A stretch of DNA of 64,000 nt from Calendula officinalis (taxonomy: Eukaryota > Streptophyta > Magnoliopsida > Asterales > Asteraceae). Shown piece by piece: positions 49,410 through 60,656 of this stretch (position 1 is its first letter; every line of letters starts with the position of its first letter). Position numbers and translations under genes: made by a program. The notes beneath the pieces are model-generated. The model saw only the letters and a list, made by a program, of their open reading frames with translations. It did not search any database and was not told the DNA's origin. The stretch spans positions 18,655,873-18,719,872 of the forward strand of contig OY970820.1 in assembly GCA_963853835.1 (NCBI GenBank), read 5' to 3'.

Positions 49410-52400
49410 TCAATAAGTGGCATCACTTATCTTGCACCTCTTCATCCATTCGAGATACGGGGGAAACAACCTTGCAATGTATTCACGAATCATAGAAGTT
49501 TCAAAACTCTTATTAGTCTTCCACATCTGCTCATGAAAAGCAATTAATACCAATATCTTTTACATCTAAATGAGTAATATTTTAAAACTATAACATAAAC
49601 TTACAGATTGCTTGATGTTAAACTGTATGGTCTGTACAAATTCTTCAATATGTCGAGCTACAATGTAACCACATTCCCAGCTTTCTTCTTGTTTCAAGCA
49701 CTGTATTATTTCAATTGTATATTTTATACATCTTAAATAAACTGGTAAAAAATGGAAATTGAAAACATACAGTTGTCTTTATCCATTTAAATCTACGGGG
49801 AAACATATCATTGATTACTTGTACAAGAGTGTAGTAATTGGGACCCGTTCCACGCTTTAGAGAATCAACAATATATGCAATATTCGTTTTAGGACAGAGG
49901 ATAAAAAGCATCTAGTGTTGCCTGCAAGTAAACACAAGCCATTAATCAAAGTTACTTGCTTGTATGATGATTTAAAACATCCAGTGTTGCTTGTATTATG
50001 GAAAATTAAATCTTACCCTTGATAGTATGGTGCAAGAACGTATGACTTGCTTGGATGATGATTTAAAACATCCCTGATATGTTTTCTGACATGGTTATTG
50101 TTGTTGCGACATTCTGGCTCGGTAATATAGTGTGCACTGAAAAATGCACATTGTGAATTGCTGCCCACCATTTCATAATAATACCTTTAAATATACAACA
50201 TGAAGTTAGTAAATACAATTATACCCAAATATTAAAATATTAAGCTTACATTGACAAACAATGTATCATGCTGCTATCAACCCAATGGAATCGAGCAAAT
50301 TATAAAACCTCGGTGGCTGGGATGCCTTCTGAATATGTCTCCGGATACATACCCGGAGGGGAAGGAACACTAAGAACATATTTGTTATATTTGAAGAATT
50401 CATCAAGTAGTGGGAGAAATTGGGGAGCATCAGCCAATACCATCGCATAATGCTCGTCGTACTGAGGATCAAGAGGAATATTCTCGGGTTCGGGTTCTGT
50501 TTGGGCTTCGGGTTCTGTTTGGGCTTCGGGGATGGTTCGGGCTGGGCTGTCGGGTTGGGGGGTATTAATGGGTTGTAATTTAGTGACAGTTTGGGCTGCG
50601 GTGGGTGTTTGGGGTTTAGGGACTGTTCGGGCTGGGCTGTCGGGTTGGGCTTCTAGGACTGTTTGGGCTTCGGTGATGGTTTGGGCTGGGATAATGGGTT
50701 GGGCTTTAGTGACTGTTTGGGCTACACGGACTTTTTGGGCTGGGTTAATGGGTTGGGCTGCGGTGACGGTTTGGACTGCGGGGACGGTTTGGGCTGCGGT
50801 GACGGTTTGGGCGGCAGGAAATGTTTGGGCTGCGGGGAATGTTGGATCCACCGATTGCAACTACAATAAGTAATGATATGAACATTAGTATTTAAAAATA
50901 ATGATCAAAATAATGATAATGATAAGACTAACCATGTGTGTATATCCATAATAGCCTTGGTCTAATTGGAAGGGTGAAGTTTCGGGCATTTCTGGTTTAT
51001 AAACATTGTTTGTTGGCAAATAAAATGGAGAGGATTCTCCCGAGTCAAATCTATGATGAGAATAATCTCTCGAGTCTCTTTCCGGTAGTGGTGAATTGAC
51101 AAGCCCATCGCCGATAAGCTAAAATATTTCTACAAAGTTACATAAAAGCGTGCACAAACAATAAAAAAAAAATACTAAAATATACCTTCACTGCATATCT
51201 TGGCCACTGTACTAAATTATATGGCAAATTCTCAACCACTTGAACATCATCTGTTTTTGTGAGAGGGTGGACAGGCAAATCCTCCTTTCCAAACACGATC
51301 GCATCAACTTGGACTTTTACACAACCATCGGCAATCGGTTTATTATGTAACAGTTGGGAACCCACAGTTGGCCATGCTTGTCCAGAACCAACTTTGACTA
51401 AATGAGCATCAACCACCCTAACTAGCAACTCACATGGTGTCAACACCTGTAAAAACATATACAATTATAAGGCTGGATAGTATAGGCTGCAAACTTTTAA
51501 AACGTTACCTCAATAGGTGGATACTGTTCCACCGGTCCACGAGACCCACATGAATCATGGTGGCTTGTGTTGACCGCGGGGGTACATTGCGGGATCACAT
51601 TTCTAATCAATCCACCTTTAACCTTTGTGTATCCAATTACCTCGGATACGGTCCGAGATCGTCCCCCGTGCTCGGGTCCTAAGAGAGCAATTAAAGGATC
51701 ATTCTTATTTTCTGCATAAGTACCATCCGCTATCATCATTTTCTCTTCCCTGGCCTACAAAAAGTATTTGTTTACCAAAATGATAAAAATCTTCAATTAA
51801 ATAAAACTTAGTTTACCAAAACATGGAAATTGTCCATCGCTTCGTTAGGAAGTTCAAACTTTCCTTCACTATTCTTAACTGCACAACCCATCAAAAACAA
51901 CTTAGACCGTTCGTTTTGAATCTCCGAAAGAACACTGTGGTTTTGTAGAACTTCAGACCAAACTGCATCCTTTTTATTTTTTTAAAACGGGTCCACCCGC
52001 TTCGGCCCACGCGGACCTTGAATTGTCTCTTTGCATTGCTTGCCAATGCTTCCTCCCCTTTTAGCTACACAAATTAACAAGTTGTTAATAATAAAATATT
52101 GTACAATACTAAACATATAATATAATTAAGAGATACCAAAAATTCTGGGGTGCTTCTTTGTGCCTTAAACGCTTCCCAATCATCCCTAATAAGAAACTTA
52201 TACTTCTCACAAGCATCCTTACCTATAAGGACGAAACATTTAACAATCCTAGATTTAAAATTTGTACCCATTTTCACACTTTCTTCCTCATTAACTCTTT
52301 TGCATCATCGTTCTCGATATTCCACATATTCTACAATTTAGAGTAAATAAATTATATGCTATCATCACTTAACAACTATTTAATATTTCTAATAAATATA

Positions 52401-52634
52401 TACATTGGTATCCAACCATAGTGTTTCAAATATGTCTATGTCCATTTTGCCCATATCAGTTGCTAGCGGAAAACGATGTTGAACCGTCATCCCAAACCAT
52501 GACATCAGTTCTTTACTCATAGGGATATTATTTTCATCAAATTCAGTTTTATATACATCTTCTCTATAATTCTTCCCAAAAGATGCAGGACCACGTTCGC
52601 CTCTACGTCTCTTACGTCCTGCATTATCGGCCAT
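49410..52634 (-). pseudogene. CACTA second gene: TNPA-like, DUF8039 and Ulp1-type cysteine protease
   Basis: The likely start is ATG 52634 (MADNAGRKRRRG, nuclear-type basic). Several exons follow: 52.1-52.3 kb (ACEKYKFLIRDDWEAFKAQ), 51.5-51.8 kb (ALLGPEHGGRSRTVSEV, a conserved En/Spm-protein motif), 51.2-51.5 kb (LVKVGSGQAWPT...WPRYAV, DUF8039-like), an A/Q/T/P repeat region (50.49-50.84 kb), then a C48/Ulp1 fold. The protease part has FARFHWVDSS, VLAPYYQG, the His position, YIVDSLKRG, and the Cys in SWECGYIVARH (about 49650). It ends at TGA 49410. Stops in frame: TAA 50300-50302 and TAG 49912-49914, the latter directly after the presumed catalytic His. Exon 52.3 kb may also be shifted. The TNPA class binds transposon ends; the protease role is unknown. 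Confidence 0.7.
50490..50840 (-). repeat. Coding tandem repeat, AQT/AQP-rich linker
   Basis: About 20 degenerate 15-18 bp units encode PAAQTV, PAQTI, EAQTV and similar. The repeat forms a flexible linker between DUF8039-like and protease parts. Confidence 0.85.
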
Positions 52635-53039
52635 TTCTGTAGAATTAGGACACAAATGCGTGAACATAATATGTTAACAAAAAAAGATGATTACCAACGA
52701 ATGCATAACAAACACAAAAAATCATTAACAGAATACTTTAATACCTAGCTTGGTGAAGGAATATCGACGATGTAACGGTAAACTAAGGTTTAGGTCGACG
52801 AGAAGTACTGATTAATGTTTTGGGAAAAGTGACTAAGGTTACGACGTGGTCAAAGCAACCACAGTTACTATCGGTGGTGAAGAAAATGACGGTGAATCCA
52901 AACTCCGGTGAACTAGTGCAAGTGATTATGGTGGAGAAAACGACGGTTTCGTCGATTAAGGTTTTGTGCAAAAGTGATTAAGGATTCGATGTTTGGATAA
53001 TTTATGTTTTGGGATTTGAAAATTTGGAATAAACAATTT

Positions 53040-53200
53040 CGTTTTAGCGGGTCTTTATTTCATTTAGCGGGTTTTTTTATCTATTTGTTAGCGCGGTTTA
53101 GGTTTATTTGTTGTTGCGGTTTTTTAGTTGTTGCGGTTTAGGTGAATTAGTTTTTGCGGTTTTTATGATTTGTTGTTGCGGTTTTGCGTTTCATTTTTAA
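53040..53200. repeat. Internal copies of the CACTA subterminal motif between the two transposition genes
   Basis: TTTGTTGTTGCGGTTTT-like words occur about six times in 160 bp between the TNP2 stop (53349) and the TNPA-like gene start (52634). Confidence 0.8.
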
Positions 53201-53348
53201 ACCTACAAGAACGTTGCATAGTTACAAATTCAAATTATTAAAAAACGTTACACATGAATAAACAATAGGTTAATTTTACATTGCATAGTACTAAAACACA
53301 CATATAATACAAATATTAATTTTCAATAATATATAATAGATCGAGTTA

Positions 53349-56300
53349 TTAAATATATGTTCCTTCTCCGCCAGTTCGTACATATGTGCTTCTATTCATG
53401 TTTTCAAAATTCCCGGGTTCGATACCGACGGAAAATGGTGGTAAATAATCGAAGTTGTCGTGTTCTTCTTCATCCACAACATTATCAACCCCAAGAATAC
53501 GTCTTTTACCTTGCAACACAATGTGGTATTTTGCTTTGCTCGGATCTTTGACGGAAAAAAATTGTGTTACATGTGTTGCGAGAACGAATGGCTCGGATTT
53601 GTAGCCATTAGTTTCAAGATCGACAAGTGTAAAACCATATTCGTCAACTTTAACACACGTACGATTATTTACCCACTTACACTTGAACACTGGGATTATG
53701 AAATCAGAATACTGCAATTCCCAAAGTTCTTGTATCACACCGTAATAAGAATCTTTTGCGATGCTTATCAATGTATCTTGATCACGCCTATCGATTTCGG
53801 TTGTTGATGCTATTACCGTGACTCCACTATTCTGCACTGTACTTTTTCTATCTTGATCTTTGGTGTAAAATGTATAACCATTAATATCATATCCTTGGTA
53901 AGTTTTTACTCTAGCATCTGGACCTTGTCCCAATTGTTTGACAGTGTCATCAACGTCGTCACTTGTTGTCACCCTCTCTTTCAACCAACTTGCCAAATCC
54001 TTGTTTTGGTTGTTTATGTACCACACTTGTTGTTTACCCGGGTTCGTCGACTTTAACATATCCATATGTTCATCAACATATGGAGTGAGGCATGTCATGT
54101 GCTTTAAGATTACTAAATGAGCAACTTGTAGTTCTTCGTGCATTGGTACTATTATCTTAAAATCTACTCCTACCTTTCCTTCAAGTCGACCTAAATGGCG
54201 ACTCTTAGGAACGCCAACACTTTTGACACCTTCCATATAGCCTAAGAAAAAAAAATTAATTTTTGCTATAGTTGATCCTATATATTTCATACGTACCTTG
54301 GCATAACTCAATCACCTCTTCAGAAGTATACCCTTCAATAATACCCCACTCTGGTCAATTACTGTTTCTTACATAACCTTTCAATATTCCCATGTATCTT
54401 TCAAAGTAACATAGAAATACAGGACCACATGCCTTAATCTCTTGTACGATATGAGATATTAGGTGAACCATTATATCAAAAAATGATGGTGAAAAGTGCA
54501 TCTCTAGTTCACAAAGGATAACATAAACGTCTTTCTTCCATTTGCCCAAATCTTCGACATCAACTACTTTCGTACGAATATTGTTGAAAAACAAACAAAG
54601 CTTTGTGATTGTATGCCGGATATCATCTTGTAAAATTCCACGAATTGCGATTGGAATCATATGTGTCATCAAAACATGACAATCGTGAGACTTCATCCCA
54701 AGCAATTTATAATCTTTCATCGATACAAATCTTTGAATGTTTGCTGAATAAGATGACGGAACCTTAATATCATGCAAACATTGGCACAACTTTTTTTTTC
54801 TTCTTTCGTTGTATTATAACATGTGGGTAGAAGATAAGTACGAGTGCCTCGTTGTACGGGAGCAAGATCTTTACATATTCCCATCTCGACCATGTCATTT
54901 CGAACCTTAACACCATCTTTTGTTTTATACTTAATATCCAATAATAAGCCTATCAAGCTCTCACATACGTTTTTTTTTCTATGTGCATAACATCAAGACA
55001 ATGTCTAATATCTAAATGTCTCCAGTAAGGCAATTGAAAAAATATGGACTTCTTTTTCCATATGACATCATTATCAATACGGAATCTCTTACCCAACACA
55101 ACATTATTATTTTCAACTCGTGAAAATGTATCAAATCGTTTCTTCACCATCTTGACCTCGACAGTTCCGTCAAACTCAATCGTCTTCTTCCTAAACGGGT
55201 GACTCTTGGTAAGGAATCTTCGATGTCCCATGTATACAGTTTTTTTGCAATTTCGTAACCACACCGAGCTTGTCTCATCTTCACAAACAGGACAAGCTTT
55301 CTTACCCTTCGTTTTGTATCCTGACAAGTTACCGTATGCTGGAAAGTCATTGATAGTACAAAAAACCATGGCCCGCAATTTAAATTGTTCTTTTCTATAA
55401 GCATCGTATACATCTACACCATCACTCCAAAGAGTTTTTAAGTCATCAATCAAAGGGGATAAATAAACATCAATATCATTACCCGGTTGCTTCGGACCTT
55501 GAATCAGCAAGGACATCATAATGTATTTCCGTTTCATGCATAACCATGGTGGGAGATTGTAAATGCATAAGAGAACTGGTCACGTACTATGACGACTACT
55601 CATGTTACCGAAAGGATTTATCCAATCCGAACTAAGCCCAAACCGTATGTTTCTGATCTCCTTCCCAAACTCAACATACCTTTTATCAATGTTTCTCCAC
55701 TGCGGTGAATCCGCAACATGTCTAATTTTCCCGTCAATCACACGTTCTTCTGAATGCCAACAAAGTAACTTGGCTTCTTTCTCGTTTGAATATAACCTTT
55801 TCAGTCTTGGTATAATAGGAAGATACCACAACATTTTAGCCGGTGGTCCATTCTTTGTCACATCATCGTCAACTTCATCCGTACCTTTTTTTCCGTTTAT
55901 ACCTCGATGCACCGCAATGAGGACAGTTATGCAAATTTACGAACTCGTTCCGAAACAACATACAATTATTGGGACATGCATGTATTCTTTCTACTTCCAA
56001 TCCCATTGGAGTATTGGTCACATTAATTTTTTTGCTCGATATGTAGAAATTGGTAATCCATTTTCTTCCGGAAGCAACTCATGATGTAAAAGCTCTAATA
56101 GGGTTGTGAAACTTGTATCACTCCATCCGTTTTTCATCTTTAAGTTAATTAACTTCAACACAGCATCAAGTTTCATTAATTTAGAACCTTTATATAACGA
56201 TGTTTCGGCTTCATCAAATAAGCGATGTAATTCATCTTGTTCACCAACGTCACCACTCATATTAGTATCCAATTCATTAATACTTTCATCGAAACGGTCA

Positions 56301-56644
56301 TTTGAAGTGTATTGATCGTTATCGTGGTATGAGTCATTGTTCAATGTTGTATATGCACTACTACTATTTACATTGCTCGAAGATGTGTTACAATCAAGTC
56401 GTGATTCTCCATGACTTGACCAACAAGTGTAATTATACATAAAACCATGGCGAAACAAATGGTGCTCTATATCAGCGGTGTTTGTGAATCTTTTAGAGTT
56501 TTTACAAACGTTGCAAGGACATAAGATCGAAGGACTTGCGTTCTTAACGTGATTCGATTCAGCAAACCGAATAAAATTTCCAACACCGATGACATAATCG
56601 GCGGACGAACGTATAACATGATACATCCAATAATTACGCTCCAT
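53349..56644 (-). pseudogene. TNP2-type CACTA transposase, disrupted
   Basis: TNP2 cuts and joins CACTA ends. The N-terminal transposase-associated domain starts at ATG 56644 (MERNYWMYHVIR) with the zinc motif CPCNVCKN...HLFRHGF. The TNP2 core is at about 54.9-56.0 kb (CPHCGASRYK, SSDWINPFG, CMKRKYIMMSLLIQGPKQPG, CPVCEDETSS). A DUF4218-like region is at 54.36-54.8 kb (KSHDCHVLMTHMIPIAIRG), then an intron (about 54243-54297) and a DUF4216-like domain (YYGVIQELWEL...EPFVLATHV). Breaks: frame changes at T7 (56027-56033), T9 (54970-54978) and T9 (54791-54799); TGA at 55580-55582 where relatives have Trp; TGA at 54355-54357 where relatives have Arg. All three frame changes lie in homopolymers, so the true gene may be less damaged than it looks. 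Confidence 0.85.
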
Positions 56645-56779
56645 CTAAAAATTAGTAAAACGACAATAAAAATTAATTAATATTATATTTAAATGGTAAT
56701 TGAAGGATATATAAGTAAGTCTCATATTCAGCCATTTATCAACCTAAAAAAACGAACACATTATCTTTCTAGCTACAAG

Positions 56780-57156
56780 ATGGTTTTCTGTTCATCATGT
56801 GACAAACAAGCAGTGATTCACACTTCATGGACATCCAGAAACCCTGGACGAAGGTTTTATACAGGTCCAACAAAGGTAAGGCCATTAATTTGAAGATATT
56901 TAATATATAACCATTTTAGAATTCAACTTATTAACTATATATTGTATATTGTTTTTTATAGGGTTCTACATGTTGGTTTTTTGTGTTGTTTGATCCTGTC
57001 ATGTGTGAAAGATCCAAACAAATCATTCCAGGATTAATAAACTCGAAGAACAATCTTGAAATGAAGCTGGAGGAACGTGACTTAATGCTAAGGAAAATGA
57101 AATTGTATTTGATAGGGATTTGCATAGTTTTCATAGGATATGCAATATTTGCATAA
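56780..57156 (+). CDS. GRF-type zinc-finger protein with C-terminal membrane segment, CACTA cargo
   Basis: Two exons by GT-AG sites, 56780-56875 and 56962-57156, give 96 residues without a break. The N-terminus is a GRF zinc finger: CSSCDKQAVIHTSWT, NPGRRF, then CWFFVLFDPVMC. A short coiled coil (LEMKLEERDLMLRKM) and a hydrophobic span (LYLIGICIVFIGYAIF) follow. GRF fingers bind single-stranded nucleic acid in several nuclear enzymes; many small plant proteins combine GRF with a C-terminal membrane anchor and have no known role. It is transcribed away from TNP2, with only 135 bp between the two ATGs, so a shared bidirectional promoter is possible. It may be a captured host gene. Confidence 0.72.
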
Positions 57157-57779
57157 TCTACTATATTCTCTATTTTATGAATGTAATGTGTCTATTTTGG
57201 CAACTAATTGGAAGATACTTATATTTCTAAGTCTACTTCAAATCATGAAATTAAAAAAAGAAAACGAAATTACCTTAAAAAGAGTAGCAGAACGAAAACA
57301 GGATCTCAACGAAGAAGAAAGACAACTATTTCAAAATATGTCCGTTGGATATTAAACAATTCAAATTTGTTTTGTTATTGCGGTCAAACCGCAATAACAA
57401 ACAAACAACCCGCAACAACAAAAGTAAAACAACCGCAATAACAAAGATATGTTAGCCGTTACAATAAATAACGTTAGACAAGTAAAACTTGTTTAAAGAT
57501 TTCAGTCATTATTTGTTAATATTATAAATTAATCAATTAAAATATTAATATTAATCTGTTAATATTATAAATTAATCAATTAAAATATTAATATTAATCA
57601 ATTAATATTATAAATTAATTATTTGAAATTAGACATTCTAAATTTGAAGATAGATTTTTTTTTATCGGAGACTTTGAAGATAGATGGTTAATTACAAAAA
57701 TACTTTAGATAATATTAATAAACGTGCATGCATTAGAAGGGAAAATTAAAAAGTCACAAAATTAACAACCAAAAGCTAA
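57157..57779. other. Spacer with subterminal-motif copies and AT-rich repeats
   Basis: 57375-57445 holds five CCGCAATAAC/CCGCAACAAC words in both orientations. 57520-57620 is a short AATTAATCAATTAATATTATA repeat. A 36-codon K/E/R-rich frame at about 57245-57355 could be an alternative 3' exon of the GRF gene, unproven. Confidence 0.5.
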
Positions 57780-58303
57780 TTATAACAAAGTTACTTTCAT
57801 GAAAACTCGGCCTCCAGGCTTCATTTTCTCAAGATCAATGGTGAAAACAACCCATTGGTTCCAATGGATGCCCCAATTCATTCTTAACTCGTCAAAATCC
57901 TCATGAATGGTGATCGGGCCATAGGGTCTTTCTTCAATTGGTTTCTTTCGATTACGAAAGGTATCAACCAACACGAACCTTGAACTCATCTCTCCCATCT
58001 CGAAGACACAACATGTGCCATAGTTGTAGAGTTTGAGATCCTGAACCAGCTTTGCTGGTATAGTCTGAAATTAAGAAATCAAAAAAATATTTCATCATCA
58101 TAAACAGTAAATAGAAAGAAAAAAGAACCGCAATATAGAATGCATACAATTTTCCTCCGTTGTATAACTTGCGAGGTCAATTTCACAGCAAAGTAATGGA
58201 TGTGCTCTAGAGGATCCTCACTTCGATAGTTGTTAATATTGTCGTCGGTAGAATACTCGATATCAATAATCTCTTGTGGAAGATTTTCGTTTTGGGAACT
58301 CAT
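57780..58303 (-). CDS. B3-like DNA-binding protein, copy 1, CACTA cargo
   Basis: Two exons, 58303-58148 and 58064-57780, give about 146 residues with no stop. An acidic N-terminus (MSSQNENLPQEIIDIEYSTD) precedes a single domain: HYFAVKLTSQVIQRRKI joins across the intron to TIPAKLVQDL, then GTCCVFEMGEMSS, and a C-terminal WNQWVVFTIDLEKMKPG and FMKVTLL. The order (strand, I-P-x-K motif, later W-x-x-F and V-V-F strands) fits a plant B3 fold, though at low identity by eye. It is homologous to the ORF at 59236-59688 in opposite orientation. If B3 is right it binds DNA, plausibly host or element repeats. Confidence 0.55.
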
Positions 58304-58881
58304 GATGTTAATAACCAGAAAAGGTTTTTGATGAATAATTTTCTTGTAACTGCATTTTAGAATAATATTGGTTAACTATATATAATAACCAAGGGCGTCG
58401 AAATTGAAGAGGGAAAATTGACCGTCATCAAGAATTCAAGCACGTAGCAACAGTGAAACCGCTATAACAAATACGGAAAACCGCAATAACAAATGTAACA
58501 GTGTAACTGCATCAATTTTATTTGAATTAATATCTTGGGATTTAAATTAAATGCATCGAGTAGATACCACAGATCAAGTTGGATGGAAGTTACAGCTAGT
58601 GTTGCTGCTACTTTTTAAAACTTATCCTCATAACCACAAAAACAAATATGGAAACCGCAACAACAAATGTTTTTCCTCGATTTTTACCACATCATAGGTA
58701 GTGTTGCAGGAGAATCAAATATTTTCTTGAGATTGTAAAATATACGTGATGAAAGTTTCTTTGAAACTAAAAGAGAACTAATTAATATCAGCTCTATATA
58801 TTGTACTCTAATTGCCATTATTTTGATGGATCAAACTTAATTTTCATATATGAAGATAAATTAAGTCATTGCTTACTGGTG

Positions 58882-58948
58882 CGGCATCATCAAGATTCAC
58901 ATGTTGCAGCAGATTTTGTTCTCACGCGAATCTTGATGATGCTGCAGC
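58882..58948. repeat. 15-bp perfect inverted repeat (hairpin) between the two B3-like copies
   Basis: GCATCATCAAGATTC at 58884-58898 pairs with its complement at 58928-58942 across a 29-bp loop; TGCAGCAG words adjoin both arms. Confidence 0.85.
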
Positions 58949-59062
58949 AGAAATCAACATGACTATTTACTTGTTTGGAGATGCGGTTGTACAGTTATGA
59001 TGCGCGCTGAATCCCCAATCCCGCCAAAAATTTTAGTTGGGTTTGTAAGTTTCTATAATTAA

Positions 59063-59118
<56 letters not shown>
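59063..59118. repeat. (TA)n microsatellite
   Basis: A TA run of about 56 bp just upstream of B3-like copy 2. Confidence 0.95.
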
Positions 59119-59122
<4 letters not shown>

Positions 59123-59235
59123 CTTCATGCATTCCTTTTGTTATATCAAAAAACGTTTCATTTTTAAACCTACAAGAACGTTTCAAAGAAAAACTTTTCA
59201 AAGTAAGATTAATCGATCTTTTGTAAGTTTCTAAT

Positions 59236-59688
59236 ATGAGTTCTAGTCTGCATATTGGTGATCACGAAGTACAAGTTAATAATTTCTTCATCGTAAAATG
59301 GTGTGTGTCCATGACAAAAAAAATTGTATGATTTTTCTTTTTAATTTCTTGCTATTCTAATTTGTAGTATAAATTTAATTTTCATTTCTTTCATCAGACT
59401 ATTCCAGCAAAATTTGTTAGGAATCACCAACTTTGGGATGAGCGTCATTTGGTTGCTTCGCAAAACCTTGAGATGAGTCCCCCATACGGTAAAGTTTTCA
59501 ATTTACAACGCCACGGTGATCGAAGGAGGTCCAATGTTCGTTTTATAGACCATATGACTATCAATGGTGATATGGTCGACTTCAAACAGGATATGGGCAT
59601 CCGCACGAACCAACATGTCATGTTCACCCTTGATCTCGAAGAAAAAAACAATGGTTGTGGAGTTATCTTCAACGTTACTCTTCTCTGA
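59236..59688 (+). CDS. B3-like DNA-binding protein, copy 2, CACTA cargo
   Basis: Exons 59236-59325 and 59398-59688 give about 126 residues. The start MSSSLHIGDHEVQ is shorter than copy 1. The shared blocks are FFIVKWCVSMTKKI then TIPAKFVRNH, a variable middle (DRRRSNVRFIDHMTINGD) and RTNQHVMFTLDLEEK then FNVTLL. The intron is at the identical position and phase to copy 1, so the pair arose by duplication and inversion of a spliced gene. The sequence has diverged strongly while staying open, which hints at selection, although short length makes chance openness possible. Confidence 0.5.
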
Positions 59689-59867
59689 ATTCAACATATA
59701 TGCATGCATCTTTGTTAGCTTTGTGTTTATGTTGTCCTTGTTTTGGGTTTATTTGTAATAGTTTGTTACATTTTGGTTTTGGTTGTCCTTGTATTCAACA
59801 TGCATCGTTGTATTTTTATGAAATTTGTTTTTGTTTGCCAATTAATTAATTAATTAAACTGAAAATT

Positions 59868-60111
59868 TAGATTGTTGTTGCGGGTAGAATATGGCCGCAA
59901 CAACAAATATGGTAGTTGTTGCGGGTAGTGTATGGCCGCAACAACAAATGGAATTGTTATTGTGGGTCTTGCTTGGCCACAACAACAAATGGAATTGTTG
60001 ATGCGGTTCTTTCTTATACAGTGCAATGTTCCTTTGTTGTTGCGGTTCTGCAGGACAACCGCAACATATAAATTTTTTAGTCCGCACTAACAAACCCGAT
60101 ATGTAGTAGTG
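59868..60111. repeat. Right TIR and subterminal repeats of the CACTA element
   Basis: GTTGTTGCGGGTAGAATATGG-like units alternate with their complement GGCCGCAACAACAAAT, about ten words ending at ATGTAGTAGTG (60111). They are inverted relative to the left end. Confidence 0.85.
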
Positions 60112-60114
60112 ATA

Positions 60115-60498
60115 CCACGTCTTTTAACTCATATACCATAAGTGTTACTTGACATACTTGTACAGTAAACTGTAAAAATTATACAGTATAGTATAAAAAG
60201 TAAAAGTTATGATATATAAATGAATTTCCTTTAATAAATAACCATTGGTCAATGGCGTGTTGGGATCTACAAGGTACAAAATGATTGAGGTGCTAGGTAG
60301 GTGACGAGGAAAACTAAAGCCATAATATATCCAAAGAGCGACAATATAATTCATTATCAGTTTTATTTTATTTTATTATGTTGATTAATTAGGTTCCAAT
60401 ATATTTTTAATTACAACATAATTCGTTAAGTAATACCATAAATTAATTAACAGTTTGTTTATAAAAGTTGATGCTATCATCCTATTTTCGCATATGTA

Positions 60499-60545
<47 letters not shown>

Positions 60546-60582
60546 GATAATGATAATGATAATGATAATGATAATGATAATG

Positions 60583-60656
<74 letters not shown>

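Noticed and set aside
52150..52346. Plus-strand frames near the TNPA-like gene
   Set aside because: They are opposite-strand shadows of a minus-strand exon.
53357..54120. Plus-strand open frames over the transposase C-terminus
   Set aside because: They are shadows of the minus-strand TNP2 coding sequence.
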